Shown here one piece after another: positions 8,221 to 17,739 of a stretch of 64,000 nt of DNA (position 1 is its first letter; the number at the start of each line of letters is the position of its first letter). This stretch comes from Schleiferia thermophila (GTDB taxonomy: Bacteria; Bacteroidota; Bacteroidia; Flavobacteriales; Schleiferiaceae), in contig NZ_QPJS01000002.1 of NCBI RefSeq assembly GCF_003337435.1, forward strand, positions 310,001 to 374,000, written 5' to 3'. A program made the position numbers and the translations under genes. The notes under the pieces were generated by a model. That model made no database searches. It was not told the DNA's origin and was given only the letters and a program-made list of their open reading frames with translations.

Positions 8221-8718
8221 ATGAAGAAAAACACTTTAGCAGCATTAGTACTCTTAGTGATTGCTGCAGCTTGCGGTGGCGGAGGAGAACCTCAAACCAA
8301 TAATGAGCAAGAGCAAACAAAAAGCGAAGAGGTGGTACCGGCAGTTGCTGAAATTACCATCGAAGCCAACGACCAAATGAAATTCAATGTAGAGAGAATA
8401 GATGTAAGAGCAGGTCAGACAGTAAGACTGACGTTAAAACACGTAGGCCAGTTGCCCATCGAATCAATGGGTCACAATTGGGTCCTGCTAAAACAAGGAA
8501 CCGATGTTACAGAATTTGCCACTGCTGCCATTAATTTTAAAGAAAATGGTTATATCGATCCCTCCAAAGAGGATCAAATCATAGCCAAAACAGAAATGAT
8601 AGGTGGCGGGCAGGAGACAACTATCGAATTTCAAGCTCCTGAAAAGGGCATCTATGACTTTATTTGCACATTTCCTGGTCACTATGGCATGATGAAAGGA
8701 AAATTTGTTGTGCTTTAA
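8221..8718 (+). CDS. Azurin, lipoprotein-anchored
   Basis: Type 1 blue copper electron carrier. The signal peptide ends in the lipobox AAAC (Cys18), so it is probably tethered to a membrane on the periplasmic side, with a linker of about 20 mostly acidic and glutamine residues before the cupredoxin fold. Copper ligands match azurin spacing: H85 in MGHN, then C149, H154 and the axial M158 in FICTFPGHYGMMKG. A further family feature is the segment AKTEMIGGGQETTIEF. Encoded right behind the cytochrome c peroxidase and before a strong terminator, it is the likely electron donor to that enzyme. Confidence 0.94.
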   Translation: MKKNTLAALVLLVIAAACGGGGEPQTNNEQEQTKSEEVVPAVAEITIEANDQMKFNVERIDVRAGQTVRLTLKHVGQLPIESMGHNWVLLKQGTDVTEFATAAINFKENGYIDPSKEDQIIAKTEMIGGGQETTIEFQAPEKGIYDFICTFPGHYGMMKGKFVVL

Positions 8719-8742
8719 TTGAGCAAATTATTTACAGTAAGA

Positions 8743-8778
8743 CCGTCGGAATTATGCCTTGTTCCGACGGTTTTTTTA
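8743..8778 (+). terminator. Rho-independent terminator after azurin
   Basis: A 9-bp perfect stem CCGTCGGAA (8743-8751) pairs with TTCCGACGG (8762-8770) around a 10-base loop and is followed by eight T residues. It ends the peroxidase-azurin transcript. Confidence 0.9.
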
Positions 8779-9527
8779 TACTAACAGACCACTAGATTTT
8801 ACACTTAATTTCAATTAAGCTCTGTATCTTGGAGGTGAAAAATCTAAAGGACCTTTAAGTTTCAAGACAAGATATTTTATTAAGACCGTTGCTTAAAGTG
8901 TCATTGATTTCGATACGAATGAACTAACTTTTGCCCTGTTTTATCAGACTTTCTTAAAACATAAAAAATTTCTCATTTGCTTTTAAATTTTTAAATATTT
9001 ATACTTTTAAGTTTGATTTTTATCAAAAACGTTTGAATAATTTAATTAATTAGATTTTGGTTTCTGAAATTATGTATAAAAAAATGCAGTTATAAATTTT
9101 TTAAAAATACGGAGAAAGAAGTGATTCTTAGAAATATGGATGAAATCGTTTTATAACATTCACACTTTTTATGTATTATTTGATGACAAAATGAGTAAAC
9201 TTAATTAGATTATATACAGTATTTATTCCTGTTCAACTTGTAGATATTAAACATAAAAATGTGAGAATTACGTGAATTCAAAATAAATAATCATTAATTT
9301 AATGAAAATTAAATTATCAATAAATTTTTAATAATATTCTTTTGAGTATTAATTTTTTGGTATAAATAATTATGAAAAGGGAAATGGTTATTTAATATTC
9401 CCAAGCGCGTTTTAAAAGGTTTGAACCGAATGTTCCTGCGGGTATGCAATAATTTTTTATCCTGCGTAATTTTATTTCGTTTAAAGTTTGGAAAGCATTA
9501 CATATTGTTGTAAACTAATGTAAGGAT
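8779..9527. other. AT-rich gap without a recognisable gene
   Basis: About 750 bases between the convergent ends of azurin and the threonine dehydrogenase gene. It is very AT-rich, with long T- and A-tracts, stops in all frames and no ORF with a ribosome-binding site or recognisable product. I see no tRNA, no clear pseudogene and no strong hairpin after the azurin terminator. It could hold an untranslated RNA or be decayed sequence. Confidence 0.6.
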
Positions 9528-10478
9528 TTACACTGTTTTTTTGAGCTTTTTAGTGATTTGAAATAGCATTTCACTTACCATCTTGTCCAGGTCAAATTGA
9601 TGTGACCAGCCCCAATCTTTTCTGGCCTCAGCGTCGTCAATCGACTTTGGCCAACTGTCGGCGATTTGCTGTCTGTAATCGGGTTTATATTCAATGGTAA
9701 AAGATGGCAGATGCTTTTTTATAGCTCGTGCAAGTTGAGCTGGCGTAAAACTAATAGCAGAAAGATTGTACGATGTTCTTATGTTTATTGAATGTGCCGG
9801 AGCCTGCATCAATGTAATTGTGGCGTTAATGGCGTCATCAATGTACATCATTGGCAATTCTGTGTCTGGATTTAAAAATGATTCATATTTACCATCTTTT
9901 ACAGCCTGATAAAAAATTTCAACAGCGTAGTCTGTAGTACCTCCTCCGGGTTCAGCTTTCCAGCTGACAATGCCGGGATAGCGCACAGAGCGTACATCTA
10001 CCTTATGGTTGATGTAATACCACTGACATAGGAGCTCTCCAGCGTATTTACTGATACCATAAATTGTAGCCGGTTCTACGATAGTGTGTTGCGGTGTATG
10101 TTCTTTTGGAGTGGTAGGTCCGAACACTGCTATGCTGCTTGGCCAGAAAATTTTTTTCACGAGTCCTTGTCTGGCCATTTCCAACACTTGAAAAAGGGTA
10201 TCCATATTAAGTTGCCATCCTTTTATGGGAAATTTTTCAGCTGTGGCAGACAGCATGGCAACTAAATGATAGACTTCTGAAATTTTTTCTCTTTTTACAA
10301 GGCTAAGCAAGCTGTCTTTATCTGTAGCGTCAAGCTGGACAAATTTGCAACCTACTTCTTCTTCAGGTTCCTTTAAATCCGCAGCAATTACACGGTGATT
10401 GCCAAAGATTTCTATAAGCCTGATTGTGAGGTCAATTCCAACTTGGCCAGATGCGCCTAAAACGAGAATTTTGTCCAT
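9528..10478 (-). CDS. tdh: L-threonine 3-dehydrogenase, extended short-chain (epimerase-like) type
   Basis: NAD-dependent oxidation of L-threonine to 2-amino-3-ketobutyrate. This is the SDR-fold form known from Flavobacterium and Cytophaga, unrelated to the zinc enzyme of E. coli. The 316-aa protein has the Rossmann motif GASGQVG (residues 8-14), the catalytic YGISK (Y140, K144), and the segments SSIAVFGP and RYPGIVSWKAEPGGGTTDYA that separate this subfamily from UDP-sugar epimerases. It lies 52 bases behind another extended SDR gene in the direction of the infB operon, but no functional link to translation is evident. No 2-amino-3-ketobutyrate CoA ligase is in view. Confidence 0.87.
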   Translation of the reverse strand: MDKILVLGASGQVGIDLTIRLIEIFGNHRVIAADLKEPEEEVGCKFVQLDATDKDSLLSLVKREKISEVYHLVAMLSATAEKFPIKGWQLNMDTLFQVLEMARQGLVKKIFWPSSIAVFGPTTPKEHTPQHTIVEPATIYGISKYAGELLCQWYYINHKVDVRSVRYPGIVSWKAEPGGGTTDYAVEIFYQAVKDGKYESFLNPDTELPMMYIDDAINATITLMQAPAHSINIRTSYNLSAISFTPAQLARAIKKHLPSFTIEYKPDYRQQIADSWPKSIDDAEARKDWGWSHQFDLDKMVSEMLFQITKKLKKTV

Positions 10479-10530
10479 TGAATGTTGCTAGTTTTCCCGC
10501 TTGCAAACCTACATGTAAGATAGGTACTGT

Positions 10531-11550
10531 TCAAATTCTGTCACTTTGATAAAATTTTGCATACCTAGCTATGTTATTTTGAAGGCTGGTATAGGTAAAA
10601 TCTGTTTCTGCAGTGATTTTTAGACCATTGTATAGACTTTTATTGGTTGCACTTTTTGCCAATTCTTTTGTGATGAATGGTTCTTTTTTCATCACCAATC
10701 CTCTCAAGGCCTCAAGTCGCCAGAAAATTTCTGCCATCCAAGGTTTGATTTCGATGCTTGGTTTTTCAACTGCCATTGCCTCGCAAATCCAATCAAAAAT
10801 TTGTTTATAGGAATAATTATTTTCTACCAGAATATACTTTTTACCAACCAACTGTCTGTTTGCCAGCATTTTCATAGCTTTTGCCACATCATTTACATCC
10901 ACAAATCCATTATAACCTGTGCTGTAAAATTTAAATCCACGATAGAGCAAAGAGAACAGCTTACCGCTTCCTTCTTCCCAAAAACCCGGACCAATGATAA
11001 TTCCTGGATTTACAACACTTGCTTTAAGCCCTTCTTCCGCACCTCTCCACACGGCCAGCTCAGATTGAAATTTACTGATTGCATAGGCAGTGTTGGAAGG
11101 GCTATCTACCCACTGAGTAGTTTCATCGATTAGCTGGGAATGGTTTTCAGATCTACCTAATGCTGCTATAGAACTGCAGTGAATCAAAAGAGCATTAGGA
11201 TTGGCAACAAGTAATGCATTGACAAGATTGTCTGTAATCTGTTTATTGTACCAAACAATTTCTTTGGTATCAGTTGGGGAGAAGGATACTTTTGCGGCTA
11301 GATGAAATATTACGTCCTGTCCGATGATGACTTGTTCCAGGTCGTCGTAATGAAGCAGGTCCAGCTTAACCCAGTTAATTTTATTTAAAAGTGCATCAGA
11401 CTGCTGTGTATAGTATTTAAAAATTGTTTTTACATGTCTTTTTTTTAGCTCAGTTCTGTATAATGCAGTTACATTAAATTTATTGGAAATCAGATGAAAT
11501 ATAAGATGCGATCCGAGAAGCCCCGTTGCGCCTGTAACCAGAGCATTCAA
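10531..11550 (-). CDS. NAD(P)-dependent epimerase/dehydratase-like extended SDR
   Basis: A 339-aa cytoplasmic extended SDR with the N-terminal nucleotide motif GATGLLG (residues 7-13), the catalytic YAISK (Y156, K160) and the segment HCSSIAALG. It resembles the dihydroflavonol-4-reductase/3-beta-hydroxysteroid dehydrogenase-like group common in Bacteroidota, whose substrates are mostly unknown. It starts only 6 bases after the infB stop, so it is very likely the fourth cistron of the rimP operon. I would not assign a substrate. Confidence 0.8.
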   Translation of the reverse strand: MNALVTGATGLLGSHLIFHLISNKFNVTALYRTELKKRHVKTIFKYYTQQSDALLNKINWVKLDLLHYDDLEQVIIGQDVIFHLAAKVSFSPTDTKEIVWYNKQITDNLVNALLVANPNALLIHCSSIAALGRSENHSQLIDETTQWVDSPSNTAYAISKFQSELAVWRGAEEGLKASVVNPGIIIGPGFWEEGSGKLFSLLYRGFKFYSTGYNGFVDVNDVAKAMKMLANRQLVGKKYILVENNYSYKQIFDWICEAMAVEKPSIEIKPWMAEIFWRLEALRGLVMKKEPFITKELAKSATNKSLYNGLKITAETDFTYTSLQNNIARYAKFYQSDRI

Positions 11551-11556
11551 TGTAGG

Positions 11557-14500
11557 TTAAATTTTTTGCTTTACCAAAGTCTCTTCATAGGCCTCGATTA
11601 TATCGGCGACTTTTATGTCATTGAAGTTTTTAATCATTAATCCACATTCATAACCTTTAGATACTTCTTTCACATCGTCTTTAAAGCGCTTAAGGGAAGC
11701 AAGTTCACCAGTATATATCACTACGCCATCGCGGATAACCCTGACTTTGCAACCTCTTTTTATCGTACCATCGAGCACCATACATCCGGCTATTGTGCCA
11801 ACTTTGGAAATTTTGAATGTTTCTCTAACTTCCACATTAGCAATGATCACTTCTTTGGTTTCTGGCGCGAGCATTCCTTCCATAGCGGATTTGATTTCAT
11901 CTATAGCGTCGTAGATGATAGAGTAGTGACGAATTTCTACTTGCTCTCGCTCAGCTATTTTTCTTGCATTGGCTGATGGTCTTACGTTGAAACCTACTAT
12001 GATCGCATCTGAGGCGGAGGCCAGCAGTACGTCTGACTCAGTAATTTGCCCTACGCCCTTGTGCAGTATTCTGACTTGGATTTTTTCTGTTGAAAGCTTA
12101 GAGAGGGCGTCAGACAGAGCTTCTACTGAACCATCCACATCGCACTTGAGTATGATATTGAGTTCTTTGAAATCGCCGAGTGCCAGTCTCCGACCGATTT
12201 CTTCGAGGGTGATTTTTTTGTGTGCTCTTGCAGCTTGCTCGCGTTGCAGTTGTTGGCGTTTGTTGGCTAGTTGTTTTGCTTCTTTTTCGTCTTTCATCAC
12301 CACAAACTTGTCACCTGCAGCTGGAGCACCATCCAGCCCGAGCATTGCTGCAGGGGTGGATGGCCCTGCAGATTTAATTGGTTTTCCTCTTTCGTCGAGT
12401 AAGGCGCGAACCTTACCAGCATATTGTCCGGCCAGCACGATGTCACCAACTTTTAATGTTCCATTTTGAACAAGAATGGTGCTTACATATCCCCTGCCTT
12501 TGTCGAGCGATGCTTCTATTACCGTACCGGATGCTCTTTTGTTGGGATTAGCTTTAAGATCCAGAAGTTCAGCTTCAAGCAATACTTTTTCCAGCAATTC
12601 CTGAATTCCAACACCTGTTTTGGCAGAGATTTCTTGACTTTGAATTTTACCCCCCCAATCTTCTACCAGTAGGTTCATGTTGGCAAGTTGTTCTTTGATT
12701 TTATCTGGATTCGCGTTTGGTTTATCGATTTTGTTAATTGCAAATACTAGAGGTACACCTGCTGCTTGTGCATGCGATATGGCTTCCTTGGTTTGAGGCA
12801 TGACATTGTCGTCTGCTGCTATGACGATGATGGCTACATCGGTAATTTTTGCTCCTCTGGCCCTCATGGCAGTAAAAGCTTCATGGCCGGGAGTATCTAA
12901 GAATGTAATATGCTGACCATCAGGGAGCTCTACAGAGTAAGCTCCTATGTGTTGCGTAATGCCACCGGCTTCGCCGGCTATTACATTGGTATTTCGGATA
13001 TAGTCGAGCAGTGAAGTTTTTCCATGGTCTACATGCCCCATTACAGTGACGATTGGTGGTCTCTTTACCAGATCTTCTTCTTTGTCTTCTTCCTCTTCCA
13101 CCAGTTCATCAGTAGCTACTTCAGCATCAACAAATTCAACTTTATATCCAAATTCATCCGCCACAATAGTAAGTGTTTCTGCATCGAGTCGTTGGTTCAT
13201 GGTGACCATGAGGCCGAGTGACATGCATGTGGCGATAACTTTGGTTACGGGCACATTCATCATATTCGCAACTTCACCTACTGTTACAAATTCTGTAACT
13301 TTCAGTGTTTTGCTATCTTCTTCTGCCTGTAGTTCGCTGAGAGCAAGTGCTTCTCTTCGTTCGTCGCGCTTTAATTTTTTAATTTTTTGAAGTTTGGATT
13401 TTTTATTACTTGTTAGCTTTTCAAGTGTTTCTTTGATTTGTTTTGAAATTTCTTCGTCACTTAATTCAACAGGATCAACCTCTTTTTTGACTGGTTTTTG
13501 ATGCTTGTTTTTCTTGTCAAAAGATTTATCGAATCTTTTTTGATCGCTTTGAGTTTTAGTAGTGCCGGTTGTGGTATTTGTTGTATTGTCTCCTGCGGTT
13601 TTTTCTTTGGAAATACGTTTTCTTTTCTTGCCTTTTTTATCTTCTTTATCAATAATTTGACCTTGAGGACTTGAGGCGATAACTTTTCTATGTTTGTTGT
13701 GATCTTTGTCTTTGTCTTTTTCTTTCTTCTTTTCAAATTTTGAAAGATCAATAACTTCTCCTGTAAATTTTACACCTTCAAGCTTTTCGAACTTAGTTTC
13801 TATTTTGGAAGTTGAAACGGTGGATGGGTGTTCATCTTTTACTTTGATTTCAAGTGATTTCTCATTCCTTTGATCTTCTTGCTGATTAGTCGGAATTTCC
13901 TCTTTCAAAATCTTGTTATCAACTTCCTTTTTTTCTTCTGTTTTAGCTTTTTGTTTTGAGGAAATTGATTCAGTTTCTTGTAAAATTTGTGCATCAGTAT
14001 CATTTTGAGGTAAATCTATCGGCTGTTTTTTACCTACTTGTTTCTTTGAAAGGTTTTCCAGATTGATTTTACCTTTAATATTTAGGCCTATCTTAGCTGC
14101 TTCAATTGGTGTTTCTGCTTCTGCATTTTCGGTTTTTAGATCAGGTGTTTTATTTATTAGCTTATCTTTTGTTTCTTCAATGTTTTCACTAACAATTTCG
14201 ATATTTTTTAATGGGTCGTCAGTAACATTTTTAGGTTCTAATGTTTTATTTGTTTCTGTTAAGCTTTCTTTGTTTTCAGAATCTGCTTTTGTTTGTTCTT
14301 TTGTTTGTTCTTTTGTTTGTTTTTTGGGTTTGCTAAGTTCAATTTTTGTTAAGATTTTAGGTCCTTCAATTTTCGGCGCTTCAATTTTGACTTTGTCTGT
14401 GGGTGTTTCATTTGAAGATTTTTGGAGGCTTGCTTCTCGATCTGAGCGCATCGCCTCTTTATCTTCTTTGATTTGCTGAATTTTTGACTCAGCCTTTTGT

Positions 14501-14679
14501 TTTTGATTTAAATCTTGGCTAAATTTTCCTAGAAGCAATTGATACGCTTCTTCTGTAATTTTGGCATTTGGATTGTCTACAGGGATATCTTTAGATTCAA
14601 GAAATTCTTTAGCTCTTGCGTATGAAATATTGAGCTCTCCAAGTACTTTCGATAATCTTTTTGGTGTTGTACTACTCAT
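11557..14679 (-). CDS. infB: Translation initiation factor IF-2
   Basis: GTPase that brings initiator tRNA to the 30S ribosome. At 1040 aa it has an unusually long, charged, low-complexity N-terminal region of about 450 residues (many K/E/T/Q, including a TKEQ-rich repeat), then the IF2_N helix, and the G domain with [16 protein letters not shown] and NKID, followed by the beta-barrel and C-terminal fMet-tRNA domains. It is the third gene of the conserved rimP-nusA-infB block. Between codons for about residues 120-131 the DNA carries three near-identical 12-base units (14287-14322), a plausible site of length variation. Confidence 0.97.
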   Translation of the reverse strand: MSSTTPKRLSKVLGELNISYARAKEFLESKDIPVDNPNAKITEEAYQLLLGKFSQDLNQKQKAESKIQQIKEDKEAMRSDREASLQKSSNETPTDKVKIEAPKIEGPKILTKIELSKPKKQTKEQTKEQTKADSENKESLTETNKTLEPKNVTDDPLKNIEIVSENIEETKDKLINKTPDLKTENAEAETPIEAAKIGLNIKGKINLENLSKKQVGKKQPIDLPQNDTDAQILQETESISSKQKAKTEEKKEVDNKILKEEIPTNQQEDQRNEKSLEIKVKDEHPSTVSTSKIETKFEKLEGVKFTGEVIDLSKFEKKKEKDKDKDHNKHRKVIASSPQGQIIDKEDKKGKKRKRISKEKTAGDNTTNTTTGTTKTQSDQKRFDKSFDKKNKHQKPVKKEVDPVELSDEEISKQIKETLEKLTSNKKSKLQKIKKLKRDERREALALSELQAEEDSKTLKVTEFVTVGEVANMMNVPVTKVIATCMSLGLMVTMNQRLDAETLTIVADEFGYKVEFVDAEVATDELVEEEEDKEEDLVKRPPIVTVMGHVDHGKTSLLDYIRNTNVIAGEAGGITQHIGAYSVELPDGQHITFLDTPGHEAFTAMRARGAKITDVAIIVIAADDNVMPQTKEAISHAQAAGVPLVFAINKIDKPNANPDKIKEQLANMNLLVEDWGGKIQSQEISAKTGVGIQELLEKVLLEAELLDLKANPNKRASGTVIEASLDKGRGYVSTILVQNGTLKVGDIVLAGQYAGKVRALLDERGKPIKSAGPSTPAAMLGLDGAPAAGDKFVVMKDEKEAKQLANKRQQLQREQAARAHKKITLEEIGRRLALGDFKELNIILKCDVDGSVEALSDALSKLSTEKIQVRILHKGVGQITESDVLLASASDAIIVGFNVRPSANARKIAEREQVEIRHYSIIYDAIDEIKSAMEGMLAPETKEVIIANVEVRETFKISKVGTIAGCMVLDGTIKRGCKVRVIRDGVVIYTGELASLKRFKDDVKEVSKGYECGLMIKNFNDIKVADIIEAYEETLVKQKI

Positions 14680-14712
14680 GTGGGTTTAATCGCATGCAAA
14701 AATATATCTTAT

Positions 14713-15948
14713 TTATTCAAATTCCGCGGAAAGTATTTTTCTAACTTCCTGGATGGTTTCTTCTTCGAGGTCGGTTCTGTTCACTAGCTCTTCAACGGAG
14801 AGTGCCAAAACGCTTTTGGCAGTATCGCATCCGATTTTCTTAAATTCTTCAATGATCCAAGGTTCAATTTCATCTGCAAATTCATCGAGCTCTACATCTT
14901 CATCTTCTTCGGTGGCCTCTCTGTAGACATCGATTTCCATACCTACAAGTTGGCTAGCTAATTTGATGTTTTGCCCGTTTTTGCCAATTGCAAGTGAGAC
15001 CTGGTCTGGTTTGAGATATACGTCTACTCGTCTGTTTTCTTCATCTATGTTCATGTAGCTGATCTTGGCCGGAGCCAGAGCTCTTGAGATCAGCAGCTGG
15101 AGATTTTGAGTGTAATTAATTACATCAATGTTCTCATTGCCAAGTTCTTTAACAATGCTGTGAATTCGGCTACCTTTCATTCCTACGCATGCTCCTACAG
15201 GATCAATTCTGTCATCCAGCGATTCTACAGCTACTTTTGCTTTTTCGCCGGGTATGCGTACTACTTTTTTTATGAGTATAAGTCCGTCAAAGACTTCTGG
15301 TATTTCCTGCTCAAATAGTTTTTCAAGGAATCTGGGGTCTGTTCTTGAGATGATTACCTGGGGCTTGTTGCCGCGAATTTCCACTTGTTTTACAACAGCT
15401 CTGACGGTGTCACCTTTTCTGAAGTAATCGCTTGGAATTTGCTGGTCTTTTGGCAAAATGAGCTCATTTCCATCATCGTCGAGCACTATTATTGCCTTTG
15501 GTCGTACATGATGAACTTCTCCAGTTACTATTTCACCTTCCAGGTCTTTGTATTTTTTATAAAGCTGACCGCTGTCATGCTCCATAATTTTGGACGCTAA
15601 GGTTTGTTTAAAGGCCAATACAAATCTTCTTCCAAGATCTTGTAGTTTAACCTCTTCTGTGAGTTCCTCGCCAATTTCAAAGTCAGGCTCCACTTTTAGT
15701 GCCTCAGATAGTCCGACTTGCAGATTTGGATCTTCTACATCATCGTCAGCTACTATTGTCCTGGTCTTCCAGATTTCAAGATCCCCCTTATCAGGGTTTA
15801 CTATTATCTGGAAATTTTCGTCTGTGCCAAATTTTTTCTTAAGCTGAGCCCGGAATGCCTCTTCAATAATGGCCATCAAGGTAGCTCTGTCAATGTTCTT
15901 TTCATCCTTGAATTCCGCAAACGATTCAATTATTCCAATATTTTCCAT
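14713..15948 (-). CDS. nusA: Transcription termination/antitermination factor NusA
   Basis: RNA-polymerase-binding factor of 411 aa. The N-terminal domain (about 1-130) is followed by an S1 domain (GEIVTGEVHHVRPKAIIVL region) and two KH domains, the first with VGACVGMKGSRIHSI and the second with SLAIGKNGQNIKLA. A short acidic C-terminal tail contains a helix-hairpin-helix-like repeat (IGCDTAKSVLALSVEELVNRTDLEEETI). This matches the shorter Bacteroidota NusA, which lacks the double acidic repeats of E. coli. It is located between rimP and infB with 12- and 33-base gaps. Confidence 0.97.
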   Translation of the reverse strand: MENIGIIESFAEFKDEKNIDRATLMAIIEEAFRAQLKKKFGTDENFQIIVNPDKGDLEIWKTRTIVADDDVEDPNLQVGLSEALKVEPDFEIGEELTEEVKLQDLGRRFVLAFKQTLASKIMEHDSGQLYKKYKDLEGEIVTGEVHHVRPKAIIVLDDDGNELILPKDQQIPSDYFRKGDTVRAVVKQVEIRGNKPQVIISRTDPRFLEKLFEQEIPEVFDGLILIKKVVRIPGEKAKVAVESLDDRIDPVGACVGMKGSRIHSIVKELGNENIDVINYTQNLQLLISRALAPAKISYMNIDEENRRVDVYLKPDQVSLAIGKNGQNIKLASQLVGMEIDVYREATEEDEDVELDEFADEIEPWIIEEFKKIGCDTAKSVLALSVEELVNRTDLEEETIQEVRKILSAEFE

Positions 15949-15960
15949 TGTTTTGATGGT

Positions 15961-16419
15961 TTAAAACTCTACTTGTATTATGGCTTCTTTGATATTTGCA
16001 AAGGGGATTTGCTTTTTCGTTGAGTTGGCTGACTTAATTCCTCTTCTTGCTCTGACTTCATTGAGTTCAAGCTCAACATAGGAGTCGGTTACATGTGTCA
16101 GCCTGCCGATGACCTTGTTGCCGTCACTAAGGATAATTTTTAACAGTCTGCCGATATTTTTCACATATTGCCTGTGAACTTTCAGAGGTTTCCCTATGCC
16201 GGGAGAGGAAATTTCTATACTAAAAGTATCAGAAAAATTTGGAAAGTGATACTTTAAAAATTTTGATACTTTTACGATTTCATTCAGCATAATTCCTTGG
16301 TCGGTATCTATAAGCACCTCTACCTTGTCCTCACCGACAAGGGATATCGACACTACAAAACCATTTATTTCTTTTACGGCCTGGTCAACAGCCTTTTTAA
16401 TGGATTCAATCTCAACCAT
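15961..16419 (-). CDS. rimP: Ribosome maturation factor RimP
   Basis: Cytoplasmic 30S-subunit assembly factor. ATG 16419 gives 152 aa beginning MVEIESIKK, the normal size and beginning. The upstream in-frame extension (to 16503) covers the promoter and a leader hairpin and is not coding. The family core is seen in VDQAVKEINGFVVSI, the motif EISSPGIGKPL at about 92-102 and the C-terminal SH3-like domain with GRLTHVTDSYVELEL. First gene of the rimP-nusA-infB operon. Confidence 0.93.
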   Translation of the reverse strand: MVEIESIKKAVDQAVKEINGFVVSISLVGEDKVEVLIDTDQGIMLNEIVKVSKFLKYHFPNFSDTFSIEISSPGIGKPLKVHRQYVKNIGRLLKIILSDGNKVIGRLTHVTDSYVELELNEVRARRGIKSANSTKKQIPFANIKEAIIQVEF

Positions 16420-16433
16420 TTGATAATAAAATA

Positions 16434-16471
16434 GGGGGACAATTCCCCCCTTTTTAACAGTTGCAAAAATA
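16434..16471 (-). promoter_or_regulatory. rimP operon promoter and GC-rich leader hairpin
   Basis: On the minus strand a -7 box TATTTTTG lies at 16471-16464, placing the transcript start near 16457. The short leader then contains GGGGGG, a six-base loop AATTGT, and CCCCC (16450-16434), a G/C-only stem in an AT-rich leader that ends 14 bases before the rimP ATG. It may influence ribosome access or transcript stability; control of this operon by its own products is known in E. coli, but a link to this hairpin is inference. Confidence 0.5.
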
Positions 16472-16529
16472 AATACATATTTTTTATCAAAGACAAAATT
16501 CAAAATTTATCTATTGGATTTATGTGATT

Positions 16530-17207
16530 TTAAAGTTTCATTATTTTCTTCCACATTCTTAATCCTTCTGATGCATTTGCTTTAATGATGGTATAGGAGG
16601 TGTCTGTAATAGATGGATTGGGATCAATCAACCATTTATCAGTATTTTCTGAAATCATGTAAGCAAGGCTGGCTGCAGGATATACCTGCAGAGATGTGCC
16701 GATAACGACGAAAACATCAGCTTGCAGGGCGATTTCATAAGCCAATTCCATCAGTGGTACCTCTTCGCCAAACCACACAACATGTGGCCTAAGCTGACTA
16801 CCAAGTTCGCAAGTATCTCCGATTTTTAATTCCCATCCTTCTTGGTTGTATATCAAATTTGGGTCTACAGAGCTTCTGACTTTTCTGATTTCTCCATGCA
16901 GGTGAATGACATTTTTGCTTCCAGCTCTTTCATGCAAATCATCAATGTTTTGTGTAATAATCCACATATTGGGATATTTTTTTTCAAGGTCAGCCAATAG
17001 GTAATGGGCTTCTGTCGGTTGGGTGGTAATAACTTGTTTTCGCCTCTGATTGTAAAAGTCAATTACCAACTGAGGGTTTCTCTCCCAGGCTTCAGGAGTT
17101 GCCACGTCTTCTATTTTGTACGTTTCCCACAAGCCTTCCGAACCCCTGAAAGTCTTAAGTCCTGCTTCTGCACTTATTCCTGCTCCCGTGAAAACTACTA
17201 TCTTCAT
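16530..17207 (-). CDS. cobB: Sir2-family NAD-dependent protein deacylase
   Basis: Cytoplasmic sirtuin removing acyl groups from lysine with NAD. ATG 17207 (225 aa) is used; the TTG four codons upstream is unnecessary. Motifs: GAGISAEAG for NAD, FRGSEGLWE, TQNIDDLHERAG, the catalytic histidine in HLHGEI, and VIGTSLQVYPAASL. The FYNQRRKQ segment has the tyrosine and arginine that in class III sirtuins (SIRT5, E. coli CobB) favour succinyl and malonyl lysine. The region that normally holds four zinc-binding cysteines has only one (GDTCELG), so the zinc ribbon is missing; similar zinc-free forms occur in Bacteroidota. Confidence 0.88.
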   Translation of the reverse strand: MKIVVFTGAGISAEAGLKTFRGSEGLWETYKIEDVATPEAWERNPQLVIDFYNQRRKQVITTQPTEAHYLLADLEKKYPNMWIITQNIDDLHERAGSKNVIHLHGEIRKVRSSVDPNLIYNQEGWELKIGDTCELGSQLRPHVVWFGEEVPLMELAYEIALQADVFVVIGTSLQVYPAASLAYMISENTDKWLIDPNPSITDTSYTIIKANASEGLRMWKKIMKL

Positions 17208-17308
17208 GATTTTTTCCAAATTTTACATTTGACTTCCCTTTTTGAGAAATATGTCTGCTTTTGACCAAAGTATTTCTTCCTTTAACTAATTGATTACATG
17301 AAAGTTTA

Positions 17309-17339
17309 CTTGTGGATTTTTCTTTTGGGGATAATTTTG
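17309..17339 (+). promoter_or_regulatory. Promoter of the receiver-YaiO-HEAT-GT2 operon
   Basis: CTTG (17309-17312), 19 bases, TAATTTTG (17332-17339): near-perfect Bacteroidota promoter with ideal spacing, giving a transcript start near 17346 and a leader of about 25 bases before the ATG at 17371. Confidence 0.6.
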
Positions 17340-17370
17340 ATGCATTGTACCTTGCATTTTAAAAAATAAC

Positions 17371-17739
17371 ATGTCAAAAGCAAAAATACTGGTAGTAGAT
17401 GATGATCATTTAATTAGGCAGGCACTTTCCTTTAAATTAGAAAAAGAAGGTTACACAGTAAAAGTTGCCAATGACGGAGAAAGTGCCCTTTCAATAATTG
17501 AAAATGAAAAATTTGACATTATTATTTCTGACATTATGATGCCCTACATCAGTGGGTTTGAATTGCTAAAAATTCTAAAAGAAAAAGGTTCAGATGCACC
17601 AATTTTAATGTTGACAGCACTTAATTCAGAGAATGCTGTAGTAAAAGCTTTTGATCTTGGTGCTGATGATTACCTGACTAAACCATTCAGCCCCAATGAG
17701 TTAATTATGAGAATCAAAAAATTGCTCGAAAAAAAATAA
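17371..17739 (+). CDS. Single-domain response regulator (receiver only)
   Basis: CheY-like protein of 122 aa consisting solely of a receiver domain. The acidic pocket is VVDDD near residue 10, the phospho-acceptor aspartate is in IIISDIMMP (about D54), the switch threonine is in MLTA and the conserved lysine in LTKPF. No output domain and no histidine kinase are encoded next to it. Its stop overlaps the YaiO start (TAATG), so it is translationally coupled to the export genes and probably controls the machine by protein contact rather than by transcription. Confidence 0.92.
   Translation: MSKAKILVVDDDHLIRQALSFKLEKEGYTVKVANDGESALSIIENEKFDIIISDIMMPYISGFELLKILKEKGSDAPILMLTALNSENAVVKAFDLGADDYLTKPFSPNELIMRIKKLLEKK

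Noticed and set aside
14063-14479. Plus-strand serine/valine-rich frame antisense to the infB N-terminal region
   Set aside because: Mirror of the lysine/glutamate-rich low-complexity part of IF-2; not a gene.
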